From: Trypanosoma brucei gambiense DAL972
Lineage: Eukaryota; Euglenozoa; Kinetoplastea; Trypanosomatida; Trypanosomatidae
Assembly (NCBI RefSeq): GCF_000210295.1
Contig: NC_026735.1
Span: 693,749-757,748 of the forward strand
DNA: 64,000 nucleotides
Direction: 5' to 3'
Position 1 is the stretch's first letter. Every line of letters starts with the position of its first letter. The notes beneath the pieces are model-generated. The model searched no databases. It saw only the letters and a list, made by a program, of their open reading frames with translations, and had not been told where the DNA came from. The translations under genes were made by a program, and so were the position numbers. Shown one piece after another: positions 53,701 to 63,254 of this stretch.

Positions 53701-55247
53701 GTCTCACCCTTCCTGAGTGCCGCCAATATGGATTTCATTACGGATGTAGTGACACACGCAGAGAGAGTCTGCTGCGGTGTACTATCGGACAAAATGAGAG
53801 CGGTGTTGTGGCCCAGTTCCACCTGCTGGACGATCATTTGTAGAAGTGCAGACTTTTCCACAGTGATCTCATCCCCGTGCACGACCTCGTCACCTTCGTA
53901 GTAAACGACCTCCTCGCCACTGCTCGCCACGCCCACCTTCCGCTCCGCCTCTTTTATTGTTACTTGCGGTCCTGCCTCACTGCTCACCACCATTAGTGTG
54001 CGAACGCTGTTGTCAGGCGGAACCTGAGCAACAGGAGAGTGTTTTACTTTCCCGTTTCCAGAATCCAGGTCGCAGGGTTTCTTGGCGGTCTCGGCAGCGG
54101 GTCCTTTGTTGGTGAAAGTGGTAGGCTTCTTTCCGCCAGTAACGCGTGGCTCCTTCTCTTCCCTGTCCGGTTCCGCATCAGGCTTTGTTGTAACTCCTGC
54201 GGAAGGAGTGCTGGAGTTGCACGGCGCGGATTTAGGTACGGTGGGGCCTCGGCCTGGGTCACCCTCCTGAAATGCTTTGTTGTAGAGCAGCCCTCCCACA
54301 CAGTACATCGGGCCGTATCCCATCTGCGGACCGTACATGGAACCCATGGGCCCTCCCACGCCGTATATCGGGCCATATTCCATCCGCGGACCATACATGG
54401 AACCTGTTCTTGATGTTCTGCCATACATGGAACCCATGCCATAAATAGAGCCCATGCCATACATAGAACCTGTTCTCGATGCTCTGCCATACATGGAACC
54501 CATGCCATACATGGAACCTGTTCTTGATGTTCTGCCATACATGGAACCCATCCCATACATGGAACCTGTTCTCGATGCTCTGCCATACATGGAACCCATG
54601 CCATACATAGAACCTGTTCTCGATGCTCTGCCATACATGGAACCCATCCCATACATGGAACCTGTTCTCGATGCTCTGCCATACATGGAACCCATGCCAT
54701 ACATAGAACCCGTTCTCGAGGTCTTGCTGTACGTGGGGTTCGTGCCATACATGGATCCGTTGTGTCGATCGTTTCCTCTGGATGTGGAATTACTGATTCC
54801 TGTCACGCCATAGAGGTCCCCCGATACCCCGAGTAATGGGCCGCACCGCTGACCGGCTCCTCCACAATCAAATCGGCCGCCCTCCAAGCCAGGAAGTTTG
54901 TCGATCGCGGTTCGATTCCCATACGGGTTGGTTGGCCCTGACCCTGCCACTGGGCATTGAAGCTCTGTATATGAATCTCCGCGATTCGTTGAACCACGCA
55001 CCACTGGGAAGGGTCTACCGCCGGGGGCTCCACAGTGTGGTCCCAGGCCCCGGGCGGCAAAGGCTGCCGAATGGTTGTTCACCCAAGTCGCTGGAGACGA
55101 TATGGGTGGTTGTGCTCCGTAACCCGTAGGCCCAACCACTGAATGCAGGGGGTTACGCACCGTACCGTACGATGCCGGGTTTGTGTCCAATGTTGTAGTA
55201 GAATGCGGCTGGCTGACGTCGTTTGAGTTCAAGTTCTTTCTCATCAT
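50781..55247 (-). CDS. Protein with three tandem pseudo-kinesin domains and GSMYG repeats (1488 aa)
   Basis: The longer frame opens with TTG, so I start at ATG 55247. A pyrimidine tract opposite 55331-55350 and an AG at 55300-55301 support this. Residues 1-179 are low-complexity; 180-281 are GSMYG repeats; 282-410 are a charged linker. Three motor-like domains follow: I (about 414-755), II (822-1142), III (1155-1488). Each has the order DEVV, a GYNVALL-like strand (878-884, 1222-1228), a DLL or KDL segment, PxFGxxV, an SSFxxxLAG-like stretch, LGGxxxT (III: LFQYALGGPCLT at 1375-1386), then a V(K)NxPP/RxGxVxRFV end and a charged helix (ERERHEQVLRDKKQALHDAQ). Where kinesins have GQTGSGKT the domains read SAEMVPDEV or TADVDGFST, so ATP binding is not expected. 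A scaffold or cytoskeletal role is inference. Confidence 0.88.
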   Translation of the reverse strand: MMRKNLNSNDVSQPHSTTTLDTNPASYGTVRNPLHSVVGPTGYGAQPPISSPATWVNNHSAAFAARGLGPHCGAPGGRPFPVVRGSTNRGDSYTELQCPVAGSGPTNPYGNRTAIDKLPGLEGGRFDCGGAGQRCGPLLGVSGDLYGVTGISNSTSRGNDRHNGSMYGTNPTYSKTSRTGSMYGMGSMYGRASRTGSMYGMGSMYGRASRTGSMYGMGSMYGRASRTGSMYGMGSMYGRTSRTGSMYGMGSMYGRASRTGSMYGMGSIYGMGSMYGRTSRTGSMYGPRMEYGPIYGVGGPMGSMYGPQMGYGPMYCVGGLLYNKAFQEGDPGRGPTVPKSAPCNSSTPSAGVTTKPDAEPDREEKEPRVTGGKKPTTFTNKGPAAETAKKPCDLDSGNGKVKHSPVAQVPPDNSVRTLMVVSSEAGPQVTIKEAERKVGVASSGEEVVYYEGDEVVHGDEITVEKSALLQMIVQQVELGHNTALILSDSTPQQTLSACVTTSVMKSILAALRKGETENGTKYEVLATAADVPTIATARDLLAVESEAVKIARYGSNPMLGACLMDLQETVLRDDADVDVFVQEALKKSSGTAALGVMHATLKQIRKTSSAAPTVYVSSFVCLFVKDGVEHLQDLLDMNGKVVPLPLAKSVLGGGSCVVAVVGASGKDVAVDAKILSNTAALRGVKNTPPRSGNVARFVEFAETQFTECKAAIERSKEAAERERHERTLRRLEIMLSDARKLLSDPEETRAKVYPPSRESVKNGSVENDGGNVRNGASIEDDRPSAATLAPAPASADSLTAPKEQEVIGAPAPAHTTEPWEKTAKIIVTAGSGPSNGTAEVVAGGEKKTDEVDEYIQRTGVRPVDSVIAKRMEGILTQGYNVALLSAEMVPDEVTGDQVTWSLVKAILKGALSKKDGVTNECTLQMSILRGDKVVLDLLGSSEKRQLVVARSPIFGVTVQGATTKVVGSAVQVEHVLEAALMEAKDAFKDSGYIVFTAVLKQVTAADVSVSSLFVVSAPDMQPFVDALEKKETHPHALFAHALLGPCSCALLVSYRDVDDNVLKALDAHREITLKNNKQPGGSVRKFVGVVEQSITAAEEKLKSVDDAKERERHEQVLRDKKQALHDAQKLLEKPNETQPVAYVPSISQESGGADSTVRVVAVLTDKRDGKKRNVIAKDNGFTIKTSVEETEFPADEVVRRIGQAAKIRSSSVDFLIDHFVKGYNVALLTADVDGFSTGENLLEHTVRSVFTKKNADGELFVVLASIKADCCSAKDLQRDGATYDQLHCASSPLFGPCVADAKFELATTPDTLLQKVRSAIQVCEADKSTLLCLFVYKERKPADGDVFLSSFFFFLAGSRVDIYTQALEKRQKERGLFQYALGGPCLTAFALGLSTSNSDVETATAFVRLAKKVRGSKIGTIRTGGIQRFVAFSTKALEQLRVLQEKAPESDRGRLRESSANVEKVLADAEELLRNPEGRAPPLYKQER
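54405..54710 (-). repeat. Coding minisatellite, 48-bp units (GSMYGMGSMYGRASRT)
   Basis: Six in-frame units encode residues 180-281 of the 1488-aa protein. Five are 16 codons; the sixth has an 18-bp insertion (GSIYGM). Units differ mainly at Ala/Thr in RASRT/RTSRT, with near-identical DNA, so the expansion is recent. Two longer degenerate units (GSMYGPRMEYGPIYGVGGPM) follow. Confidence 0.93.
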
Positions 55248-57071
55248 TTTACGGTCACAAAACTTACTTGCTTGACTTCCCTTGCTTTCGCTCCTCTTTC
55301 TGAAACCAAAGACAGCTTTTGAGAAACGTAGAAATAGGAGAGGGGGAGGGAAACAGAGGCGTTTGAACAACTAACTAGGCCGGGCTGACCACGGAACGTC
55401 TTACACCAAGTTGGAAAGTGGGACAAACCCAAGAACGTATGTGACTCGCATGAAACGTGTAACCTCCGAGGCATGGCGCCACGCCGTCGACGGTAAAAAC
55501 AAGTATCGTAGAGGTCTGGGAACCGTGCTGACAACACAGATGAGGAAGATTGGCGAGCATGTGTGTTTGCGTGACTACAAAGTAAGACGGAGCACATCCG
55601 ACAGGATCCCTTCTTGGGTACAAGGGGTATTATTCCCGTCCAAAGATGCTATGTAACTGCTCCCCAAGCCCACACAGAATTCTCCGCGCCAGCTCAGATT
55701 TTACCGAGATGCAATACGGAGACTTGTGCAGCCGTGGATTCGGCAGTTGAATCTTCTCACTCTGAAATATAATTACCAGTTTCAGTGGCGCGCCCTCACA
55801 GGGGTTTTGCTCAGTGCATTGCAAAGACCTTCTCAGTGAAGCTGCCGATCCTATTCGCGACTTGCTACGTTATCGGCGTGCAAGAGTAAAAGGAATGAAA
55901 GAATGAAGACATGATGTTATCCCGACAAAACCTTCCGTGCTGCCCTTGGGAAGGGCGCCGTAGTCACCGCAACAACAAGTCGTATGAAGCGATCACTATT
56001 TAGTTTCCGCGGTGCATTCATTATTGTTAGTAGTAAGCAGAGGATACCTGGAAAAAAATACAATGGGCACACATGCTATTCATCGATGTAAGTGACTCCG
56101 CGTCAACGGAGCGCGACCCCAAAACAGTAGCAGTGGTACAAAGGGGGAGAACACGTAAGTAAATGGTATATAAAAAATAAAAAGAGGCTGTGTCGGTACT
56201 TCCTCGGGTCGCTACTATGACCTTCCGCCCAACACGTGTAAAAAACTCTAGGGGAGGGGGGAAGGGTGGGTTCCCATCGAATAACCGCAAAAACACAGCA
56301 AAATTGAAATAAACACACACACACACACAAAAAAAAAAACGCGCGTGACGGTCAGCACACGCGGCTCACTGTATTTCCAACCACTCACTACGTTCACGAA
56401 GGGAACACTCCTTCCTACCTTTTCCCAAATGTGGACGCATTGCAGATAACGAAGGCGATGAAAGAAAGAGATAAATTTACGGCAACACGAAAAAAAACTA
56501 AAAAATGTACTAAGCACTTAAGACGATGCGCAGGAAGGGAATACACTAAACACACACACACACACATTATTACTTACCACCCTCTGCGGAAGAGAGATCG
56601 GCTCACAGAAACCCTCAGAAAGAGGTAAAGCGAAGTCCTGCCCTAGCTCCCCCGAGGCAGCGAGACAAAGGTATCGCTTTTCACCCTTACCGCCCTTCAA
56701 CGGCACGTGGGAGAAGCAAATTTATCGAAGTAAACAAGCGGTATCTTGGTAGCAGCAGCGTGCACCAGCAGGGAGAAGGGAACACTTATGGGGTACATAT
56801 ATATATATACGCGCGTGTGTATGACATTTATATAACGACGCACACACAAATTTTGGCGTATCCGAGCCACCGAACGGGCAACGCAACCAGAGGTAGTGTT
56901 AAGGTGGGGAAACCCAACATACTAGAAGTGTGTACCCACTTCCACAGCTCGACCGGGCCCATAGGGGTGCGAGCGTTCGGCAGTAGTGCACAAGTACCTC
57001 CATGCTAGCACACAAAGTGAAAAGTAGATGAGGCTTGGAGTAATAAACGTCAGAATGGAGGCACACCAGCC
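55248..57071. other. Intergenic region
   Basis: 1.8 kb. The first ~110 bp hold the minus-strand splice signals of the 1488-aa gene. The rest has CA runs at 56312-56328 and 56553-56567, a TA/CG run near 56796-56818, poly-purine tracts and no credible gene. Confidence 0.55.
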
Positions 57072-60000
57072 TCAGTGCACCGACTTGTAAGCGCGTACGC
57101 AGCCCATTTCCCGTGGTGGGTTCTTGAGGAGTGACTCAACTTCTAGCAGGAAACGCCTTGCACGGACGATCCTCACGCGGAGTTGGGCCTTTTCTTCCTC
57201 ACTTTCTTCTTCCTGAAGCTGGACCCCCAGCACCTGAATTGTTTTCGTAAGTTCATCCATGCGCCGTAGAGCACTCGTGCGATGAGACGGCAGGTTTCGC
57301 ACCTGGGAAAGCTTCGCTTGCACGGAAAGCAAGGCTTCCGCATCATCATCTTCGTCACACAATCCAAGCGCGACGATAGTGAAACATGGCCCCCCCAACG
57401 CGAGCTTGAAAAGGTCCGTGAGCTCACTAGAGCGGTTTGACAAAATGTCGCTGTAGTGGGAAACGTGATCGAATACGGTGGTCACCATGAGCGAGGAAAC
57501 AAACACGTCGTGTACAGGTTCTTCCACATGGTGTGTTAACTTTAAGGAAACAACCATCAGGCCGGGATCCTCGGCTTGTAGGGTGGGTACGACGTGCTCG
57601 ACAGCCCCAACTAAAAAACGGTCAAAAGCCTCAGTGTCGGCGACAACGCGATGCGACACTCCCCGTACGTGGCGGTCGAAGAGTGGTGATATTTCCACCC
57701 CGAAGCGGTGAACCGCCTCGGATTCTTCAGCTGCCAATAGATCCACCGTAACACCGTTCTTAACGAGCGCCATTGAGAGGAACAAGTCGCCACCCACCGG
57801 CCCGCAACCCACCCCTGCTTTCGTACTCTGCAGGATAAGGTACACTATCTTGCGGAGGATAAGCGGTGTGGAAGCGGAGTTGTGGCTATCTGCGGCAAGA
57901 ACAGCAGTGCAATGCCCCGACATAAACTTCCGAACGAGCTCATCAAGAAGACGTGAACACAGAGTAGCATTACTGTCGCTGTCGGGCCCACGCAACACCA
58001 CCTCGTCGACGCCATAGCGGCGGGTAATCGCCCCTGCTCGGGTAAATACGGAGTTACCTTGCACACCAGCGGTACCATCACTAAGGAGTCGTTGCTCGAA
58101 GAATAAAAGTGAATGAACCCTCCCCTCGTCCCCGGTTCTGGCTTTGGTCTCTAGGAGCGACACGCACCCCTTAGGCGACCTTGTCTCTTTGTCACTAAGA
58201 TATGCGCGGGGGTCATTCGACTCGAAATTCTCCAAAAGCAATTCTGCGTCTCGCACCATTTCCTCGAGTCGGTACAATATATTATCTGACGGCTCACATT
58301 TATTCGACCCTTGAAACTTTTCACGAAGACTAGGCACGAGATCATCCCGGATTCCGCTAATAAACTTCACGATGCTTCCGCGGTGTATCGGCCGGTTCAC
58401 CACCTCTCCAATACACTTCTGCACGCGCAGCATATTTTCGGTCTGAGTCGTCGCGACATCAATACTAAGCAACGCTACAGTATAACACGGTCCACCCAAT
58501 GCGTAGTGAAATAGCGCACGCGGTGCGCGCGAGACACGGTTCAGCACGGATGTGTAGAGGTCAACGTTTTCCCCTGCCAAACTGACTGCGAGAGATGAGA
58601 CAAGGACATCCCCATCCGCTTTCAGCTTCTGCTTTAGTACAACTGAGACGAACACCAACCCATCATCGACCCCTGCGTTCTTGGCGCGACGAAGGGCTGA
58701 TGCCAGTAGCGAGTCGAACCCGCTGCAGCTGCTAACAGGAAACCGGCGGGCGTTGTGAACACACGGGCCGAAGATCGGCGACATAGCTATGACCAACCTC
58801 TCCGGCTCGCTGCTATCATCCAGCAGATCAAGCATGCGCTCTCCGCTCAATTTCACAATCGATAAGCTGAGCAATCCTCTACGCTTGGAATTCTGGAGGC
58901 CCGAAGCATCAACAACCTCTGAAAGCACATTCCGTACGAGACCCCTAAGCACAGTTGATGACACGGTTGAGGAACCACTCTCTGCAGTAAGGATAGCAGC
59001 GTTGCAACCCAAAACAAAAACATCAAACAGCTCACCCAACACCTTCGAAGGCACGTCACCGCAACCATCGCCCCATTTCACCACCTCGTCAACCTCGTAT
59101 CCCTCATGAGAGCCGCCAGTTCTTAGGAAAGGCCCACCGTCATCGTTCCCGGCACCAATCACGTGTCCACAACCCTGGTCGACCACAACAAGCGTTCTCA
59201 CCTTAGAAGGTGCAGACATGGCACTGTGCAGCACATCATCCTCGCTGCCTTCTGCGCTCCGTGCGCTGCTGTCACTACCGCCATCAGAAATTTGCTTCTT
59301 CTTGATGTCGGTGTGCACGCTGTTTTGGCTCGCATGAGCCACTCGCTTGCAAGTGAGGCTTGGGGAGCCCCCAGAGCATGCAACCGAGGCATCGGGCAGT
59401 CGTGGCTGTTCCCTCTGTCTGCAGAGTGCTGGGCCCTGCGAGATTCCGCAGTGCTCCACGGGCTCCACAACAACAGGGGGTCCCGTAAGGATCGGGCCGA
59501 ATGGGAAGCAAGATGTCATGGAACACGGTGGTCCCCGTGCTGCCTTCAAGGACGGGAGAGGAAGGCCAGGGTCGTATTTCACCTTTGTGCTTATACCCGG
59601 GCATGAAAAAGCATCGGGCGTGGTAGAAGTTCTAACTTTTTCTGCATCAGGAACACCGGGTGTGTCAATCTTACAGGAGACCTCAGCATCATGCGAGGTC
59701 CCCCGAGCGGGGGTTAGCGAGAACAGCCGCTGTGAGTATGCACATGTCGTGTGGTCGGAGGAAGCTGGGGAAGGAAAACAACGGTGGGCTCTACGCTGCG
59801 TAGATGGCGCCAATTCCATTCCACATGTGGTTGCCAAAGGGCCCAGGGAGGGCAAACCCTCCCCCCTTTGGGGGTCCGACATACTGCAAGTCGTTGCGTA
59901 ACTAGCTTGATCCGGCTCCACTGGAATGCTGAGTCTTCTGCTGGATGGCCTCACCTGGCGCTCCAGTCGGGGATCTCGGGGAGTGGGCATGCCTGCTGCG

Positions 60001-63000
60001 GTAACACAGGGCAAGCACGAGGGTGTTTTCCCCTCCCCATAATGATTGCGTTGTGGCAGCGATGACGGTGGCGCGCCACCCATGAGCGTAACTCTAGTGT
60101 CGCCTTTGCTACTTGGTTTCAGCCACTGTGCCTCCGAGAAAAATTTTGGACATGGTTCTTGTCTCTGCTTACTACTTTGCCCTTCCTCCACACACAGCGC
60201 AGACGCCGCGTTGTGGGAATCCCCGCCACAAGCAGACACAGATGAGGACTGTGGTCCAGGCAACGGTTGCTTGTCAAATTTCACACCACAATGAACCCTC
60301 TTCTCAAGTCGTACTGATTCCTCCACGTCAACTACCAGTGAAAGCCCTTTGGGGTTATACATAATATGTTTCGCAAGCGCTATGCGCTCAAGCAAGAATT
60401 GTTTTCTTTCCAATACAATTTGATCGTCAGTGGAACACCCAGCAACCTCCGCCTCCGCATTATCGATCAACCGACTCACGCTTCCTACGGTACACGGTTG
60501 GTTGACAACGGAAGTGAACTTATGTTGGGCGCTCAGAAGCTGCAGAAGGTCTCTGTCTCTTTCACAGAGTGAGGAAACCACAACAGTGAAATAAGGACCA
60601 CCCAACGCTTCATGGAATAGCTTTCGTGCACTTTGGTCACCTTCCCTCAGCAGCACATCAAGGTCGTTAGGGGTAGCACCACCCGTCACAAGCATCGACG
60701 ACAAAATTACATCATTCACATCAATTTGTTTCAACATGACGGACAAAACTACACGACTTCCGACACAATTGTGCTTCAAATCGGCAACTTCGAGACCACG
60801 CGATAAAAGTGTGATGAAGTGATGTGCGCTCTTCAGTTTCATATGGGTGACGTTTTCAAAGGCAACCCAAGGAGCCATGACGGAGGAACTTAGAGTTCGC
60901 ACCCCCCCTTCGGACTCAGAAAGCAAATCCCGTGCTGACTCCTGTCGTATTAGGACAACGGACATAAACAACTCGCACTCATCATTGATATCACGAAACA
61001 CATGATTCATCACCTCAAAAACCGCACACCAGCCAGACAGTGGCACTGACTCACTTCCAGCAACAAACATGGCAACGTTCATGCCGCGGAGAAACTTTCC
61101 TTGAAGTTCCGCGAGTGTGACAGAGCACATATCATTGTCATCGGTGCATTCCAGGTATTCGTCCACGCTAAAGAAGTGTGGCAAGCCCTGTGGAGGACAG
61201 ACTTCTAGCGTACTCTCTCCGCGGAGGTTTACTGCCGTCTGCACATCATTCTGTCCCGTTCCCGTTTTGTGGTTGAGTACAATCAAACGCACTCGGTTTG
61301 AAGGAACACTCTGTCGTTCCCTTGAAGCCCTGATAATTGGTGACGACCTCCCCTCAACGAGACACATCCCATCTTCAGCCACTTTAACCGTATGAGACCC
61401 AGACACTCCACCAGTACTAAGCTCGCTGCACGGATGACATCTCTTTCGGGAAACAACTGCAGCTGGCGGGCGCACAAAGCTTTGAGATGCGGTAATGGAC
61501 TCTGCACCCGCCACTAAACTGATCGATGACCCATTCATTCTCCCGGGGCCCTGAACTGCCTTTTCCCTGGAACGCTTCTGAATGGAAAGTCGCTCGCTTC
61601 CACCCATACATACCCCCTGTCCTACAACTTGATTCTTATCTAGACTACAACTGACTGGCCTGCATGTCGAACCTGGACGACTGTCGCCGCAACGAGCGAT
61701 GCATGGGTTAATCGAACGAAGCTCCGTTCCGCGTCGCAGATGCACACCCACAGAGCAGGAGATATGAGACTGCAGATATTGCTCACACTCCCTTTCCATG
61801 CCCACAGACACCCCCTCGGCAGACAAAATAGCCCCCTCACCCTCTTCCGCAGTACAAATCGACTGACGGGACGGCAAAGGTGAGCTTATAATCAAATTCG
61901 AGTCGCCTTTGAGGCCACTAAAGTACGGATACTCCATCCCCCCAATTAAACTATCCACCAAAGAGTTACATGATGGAGTTCCAACCCTGCCACGTGCGCG
62001 GTCAGTAAGAATGGCAGATATGGGAAGAGCTTTCGACAGCAAACTGAGTCCGGTACCTTCTTTGACGTCCCCTAACGGCCCTTCGGCGCCCACAAAGTCA
62101 GAGGCTGCAGAAGGACATGAAAACGTTTTTGGTAGTACGTCGCCGACCATGGTGAGCTCAACGTTACCGGAAGCTTTTCCTTCCTCGGTACGCAGAGGCT
62201 GCGCGTTCACGACTCCGGTGGGAGCACCTATGATGTCCTCGCTGCACCTCTGATGCACCGCTCCACTCGTCCCATTTGTCAGGGCACCAGTTCCTCGATC
62301 ATCATGTCGAGGAAACAGCATCAGTTCATTGTTGGATCCACTGTCCCCACGGCGCATAACTCCCATGCATATCTCACTAGCTTTTTGCGTGTGCCCCTCA
62401 CCGCAACTTCCACTCGAGAGAACACCGGGAATCCCGTTGTCTGTGCAAAGTAGCCCCAATACCATATCCACATCATAAAGGGAGCTCTCACCCACACCTA
62501 AGGTATCACAGCCCCTTGTAGTGCCCTGCGGAAGATTGCATTTTCCGTCAAAGGCCCGGAAAGACCACCTCAGCCACCTCTCCGATGTTCCGTTAGGAGA
62601 TGTTTTGCCCTGCAGACTGTTGGCCTCTCGCAGCACACCTACGTCGTTTCGGAGGGGACTCTCACTTGCTACCGTCAAACTCGACTGCAGCCCACCAAAC
62701 TGGGCGAGCCTATTCGATTGGCCATCTAGAACCCGTGGTGGAGAGGTCGTCACGGTCGATTGCAGGGGCCAGGGACCCAGCCGCATTCCGTGAATGAAGG
62801 CATCAAGCCCATAATCGTGGCTATTCAGGTCGGCATGTTCACTCTGGAAAGCGTACGAGCAGACATAGTCGAGATCATAATACGGATAGTTTTCCCCCTC
62901 CAATGTCGCCACTAGGTCGCTGGGCCTCGTATCAACTGTCAGGGCAACGTTGTCAATGGTTGAGCGCCCCTGAGCAACGGACACGGGCCCGTCTCCATCT

Positions 63001-63254
63001 TTGGCATCAAGATATATGGAAGACCTCCTCCTCCCTAAGTCTCCGTCATCAAGGCCATCCGATCCAGTAGCCCACTCTGCAGTATTACAAACAATACTTC
63101 CACGGTCATTGTTTCCCGTTACATGAACACCAGTAGGGGAATTCCAGCCGTCGCTGAAGGTGTCTACTACCTCTTGGTGTTGCATTACCGCCTCGGACGC
63201 AAGAATATGGGACTCCACATTAGAAAAGCTTATCGAACCCTCAACATCGGACAT
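57072..63254 (-). CDS. Protein with three pseudo-kinesin domains (2060 aa)
   Basis: Largest gene of the cluster. The longer frame begins with GTG; the first ATG is 63254. Residues 1-~650 are low-complexity without clear repeats. Domain I covers about 655-975, a 375-residue linker rich in Ser, Pro and Cys follows, then domain II (about 1352-1687) and domain III (about 1712-2060). Landmarks recur: GMNVAMF, GCNAAIL and GHCTAVL strands; ARDLL and MLDLLDD; PIFGPCVHNAR; VLVSSLAVSLAGENV (nearest to kinesin DLAGSE); LFHEALGGPYFT, LFHYALGGPCYT and LFKLALGGPCFT; VVNRP/VRNLP then GSI/GSV plus an acidic helix. The P-loop position reads AESGSSTVS in II and ADSHNSAS in III, without the GKT. Domain arrangement differs from the 1488-aa paralogue in the long spacer between I and II. 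No membrane segment. Confidence 0.88.
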   Translation of the reverse strand: MSDVEGSISFSNVESHILASEAVMQHQEVVDTFSDGWNSPTGVHVTGNNDRGSIVCNTAEWATGSDGLDDGDLGRRRSSIYLDAKDGDGPVSVAQGRSTIDNVALTVDTRPSDLVATLEGENYPYYDLDYVCSYAFQSEHADLNSHDYGLDAFIHGMRLGPWPLQSTVTTSPPRVLDGQSNRLAQFGGLQSSLTVASESPLRNDVGVLREANSLQGKTSPNGTSERWLRWSFRAFDGKCNLPQGTTRGCDTLGVGESSLYDVDMVLGLLCTDNGIPGVLSSGSCGEGHTQKASEICMGVMRRGDSGSNNELMLFPRHDDRGTGALTNGTSGAVHQRCSEDIIGAPTGVVNAQPLRTEEGKASGNVELTMVGDVLPKTFSCPSAASDFVGAEGPLGDVKEGTGLSLLSKALPISAILTDRARGRVGTPSCNSLVDSLIGGMEYPYFSGLKGDSNLIISSPLPSRQSICTAEEGEGAILSAEGVSVGMERECEQYLQSHISCSVGVHLRRGTELRSINPCIARCGDSRPGSTCRPVSCSLDKNQVVGQGVCMGGSERLSIQKRSREKAVQGPGRMNGSSISLVAGAESITASQSFVRPPAAVVSRKRCHPCSELSTGGVSGSHTVKVAEDGMCLVEGRSSPIIRASRERQSVPSNRVRLIVLNHKTGTGQNDVQTAVNLRGESTLEVCPPQGLPHFFSVDEYLECTDDNDMCSVTLAELQGKFLRGMNVAMFVAGSESVPLSGWCAVFEVMNHVFRDINDECELFMSVVLIRQESARDLLSESEGGVRTLSSSVMAPWVAFENVTHMKLKSAHHFITLLSRGLEVADLKHNCVGSRVVLSVMLKQIDVNDVILSSMLVTGGATPNDLDVLLREGDQSARKLFHEALGGPYFTVVVSSLCERDRDLLQLLSAQHKFTSVVNQPCTVGSVSRLIDNAEAEVAGCSTDDQIVLERKQFLLERIALAKHIMYNPKGLSLVVDVEESVRLEKRVHCGVKFDKQPLPGPQSSSVSACGGDSHNAASALCVEEGQSSKQRQEPCPKFFSEAQWLKPSSKGDTRVTLMGGAPPSSLPQRNHYGEGKTPSCLPCVTAAGMPTPRDPRLERQVRPSSRRLSIPVEPDQASYATTCSMSDPQRGEGLPSLGPLATTCGMELAPSTQRRAHRCFPSPASSDHTTCAYSQRLFSLTPARGTSHDAEVSCKIDTPGVPDAEKVRTSTTPDAFSCPGISTKVKYDPGLPLPSLKAARGPPCSMTSCFPFGPILTGPPVVVEPVEHCGISQGPALCRQREQPRLPDASVACSGGSPSLTCKRVAHASQNSVHTDIKKKQISDGGSDSSARSAEGSEDDVLHSAMSAPSKVRTLVVVDQGCGHVIGAGNDDGGPFLRTGGSHEGYEVDEVVKWGDGCGDVPSKVLGELFDVFVLGCNAAILTAESGSSTVSSTVLRGLVRNVLSEVVDASGLQNSKRRGLLSLSIVKLSGERMLDLLDDSSEPERLVIAMSPIFGPCVHNARRFPVSSCSGFDSLLASALRRAKNAGVDDGLVFVSVVLKQKLKADGDVLVSSLAVSLAGENVDLYTSVLNRVSRAPRALFHYALGGPCYTVALLSIDVATTQTENMLRVQKCIGEVVNRPIHRGSIVKFISGIRDDLVPSLREKFQGSNKCEPSDNILYRLEEMVRDAELLLENFESNDPRAYLSDKETRSPKGCVSLLETKARTGDEGRVHSLLFFEQRLLSDGTAGVQGNSVFTRAGAITRRYGVDEVVLRGPDSDSNATLCSRLLDELVRKFMSGHCTAVLAADSHNSASTPLILRKIVYLILQSTKAGVGCGPVGGDLFLSMALVKNGVTVDLLAAEESEAVHRFGVEISPLFDRHVRGVSHRVVADTEAFDRFLVGAVEHVVPTLQAEDPGLMVVSLKLTHHVEEPVHDVFVSSLMVTTVFDHVSHYSDILSNRSSELTDLFKLALGGPCFTIVALGLCDEDDDAEALLSVQAKLSQVRNLPSHRTSALRRMDELTKTIQVLGVQLQEEESEEEKAQLRVRIVRARRFLLEVESLLKNPPREMGCVRAYKSVH

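Noticed and set aside
52609..53901. 430-codon plus-strand ORF
   Set aside because: Antisense to the pseudo-kinesin domains of the 1488-aa gene; Ser/Thr/Ala-rich shadow of its Glu/Val/Ala-rich coding strand.
54044..54813. 234-codon minus and 119-codon plus ORFs with repeated MAWVPCMAEH or MPYMEP units
   Set aside because: Alternative-frame and antisense translations of the GSMYG minisatellite.
54909..54925. GGTTCGATTCC, a perfect-looking tRNA B box
   Set aside because: It lies within the coding region of the 1488-aa gene in antisense and no cloverleaf surrounds it.
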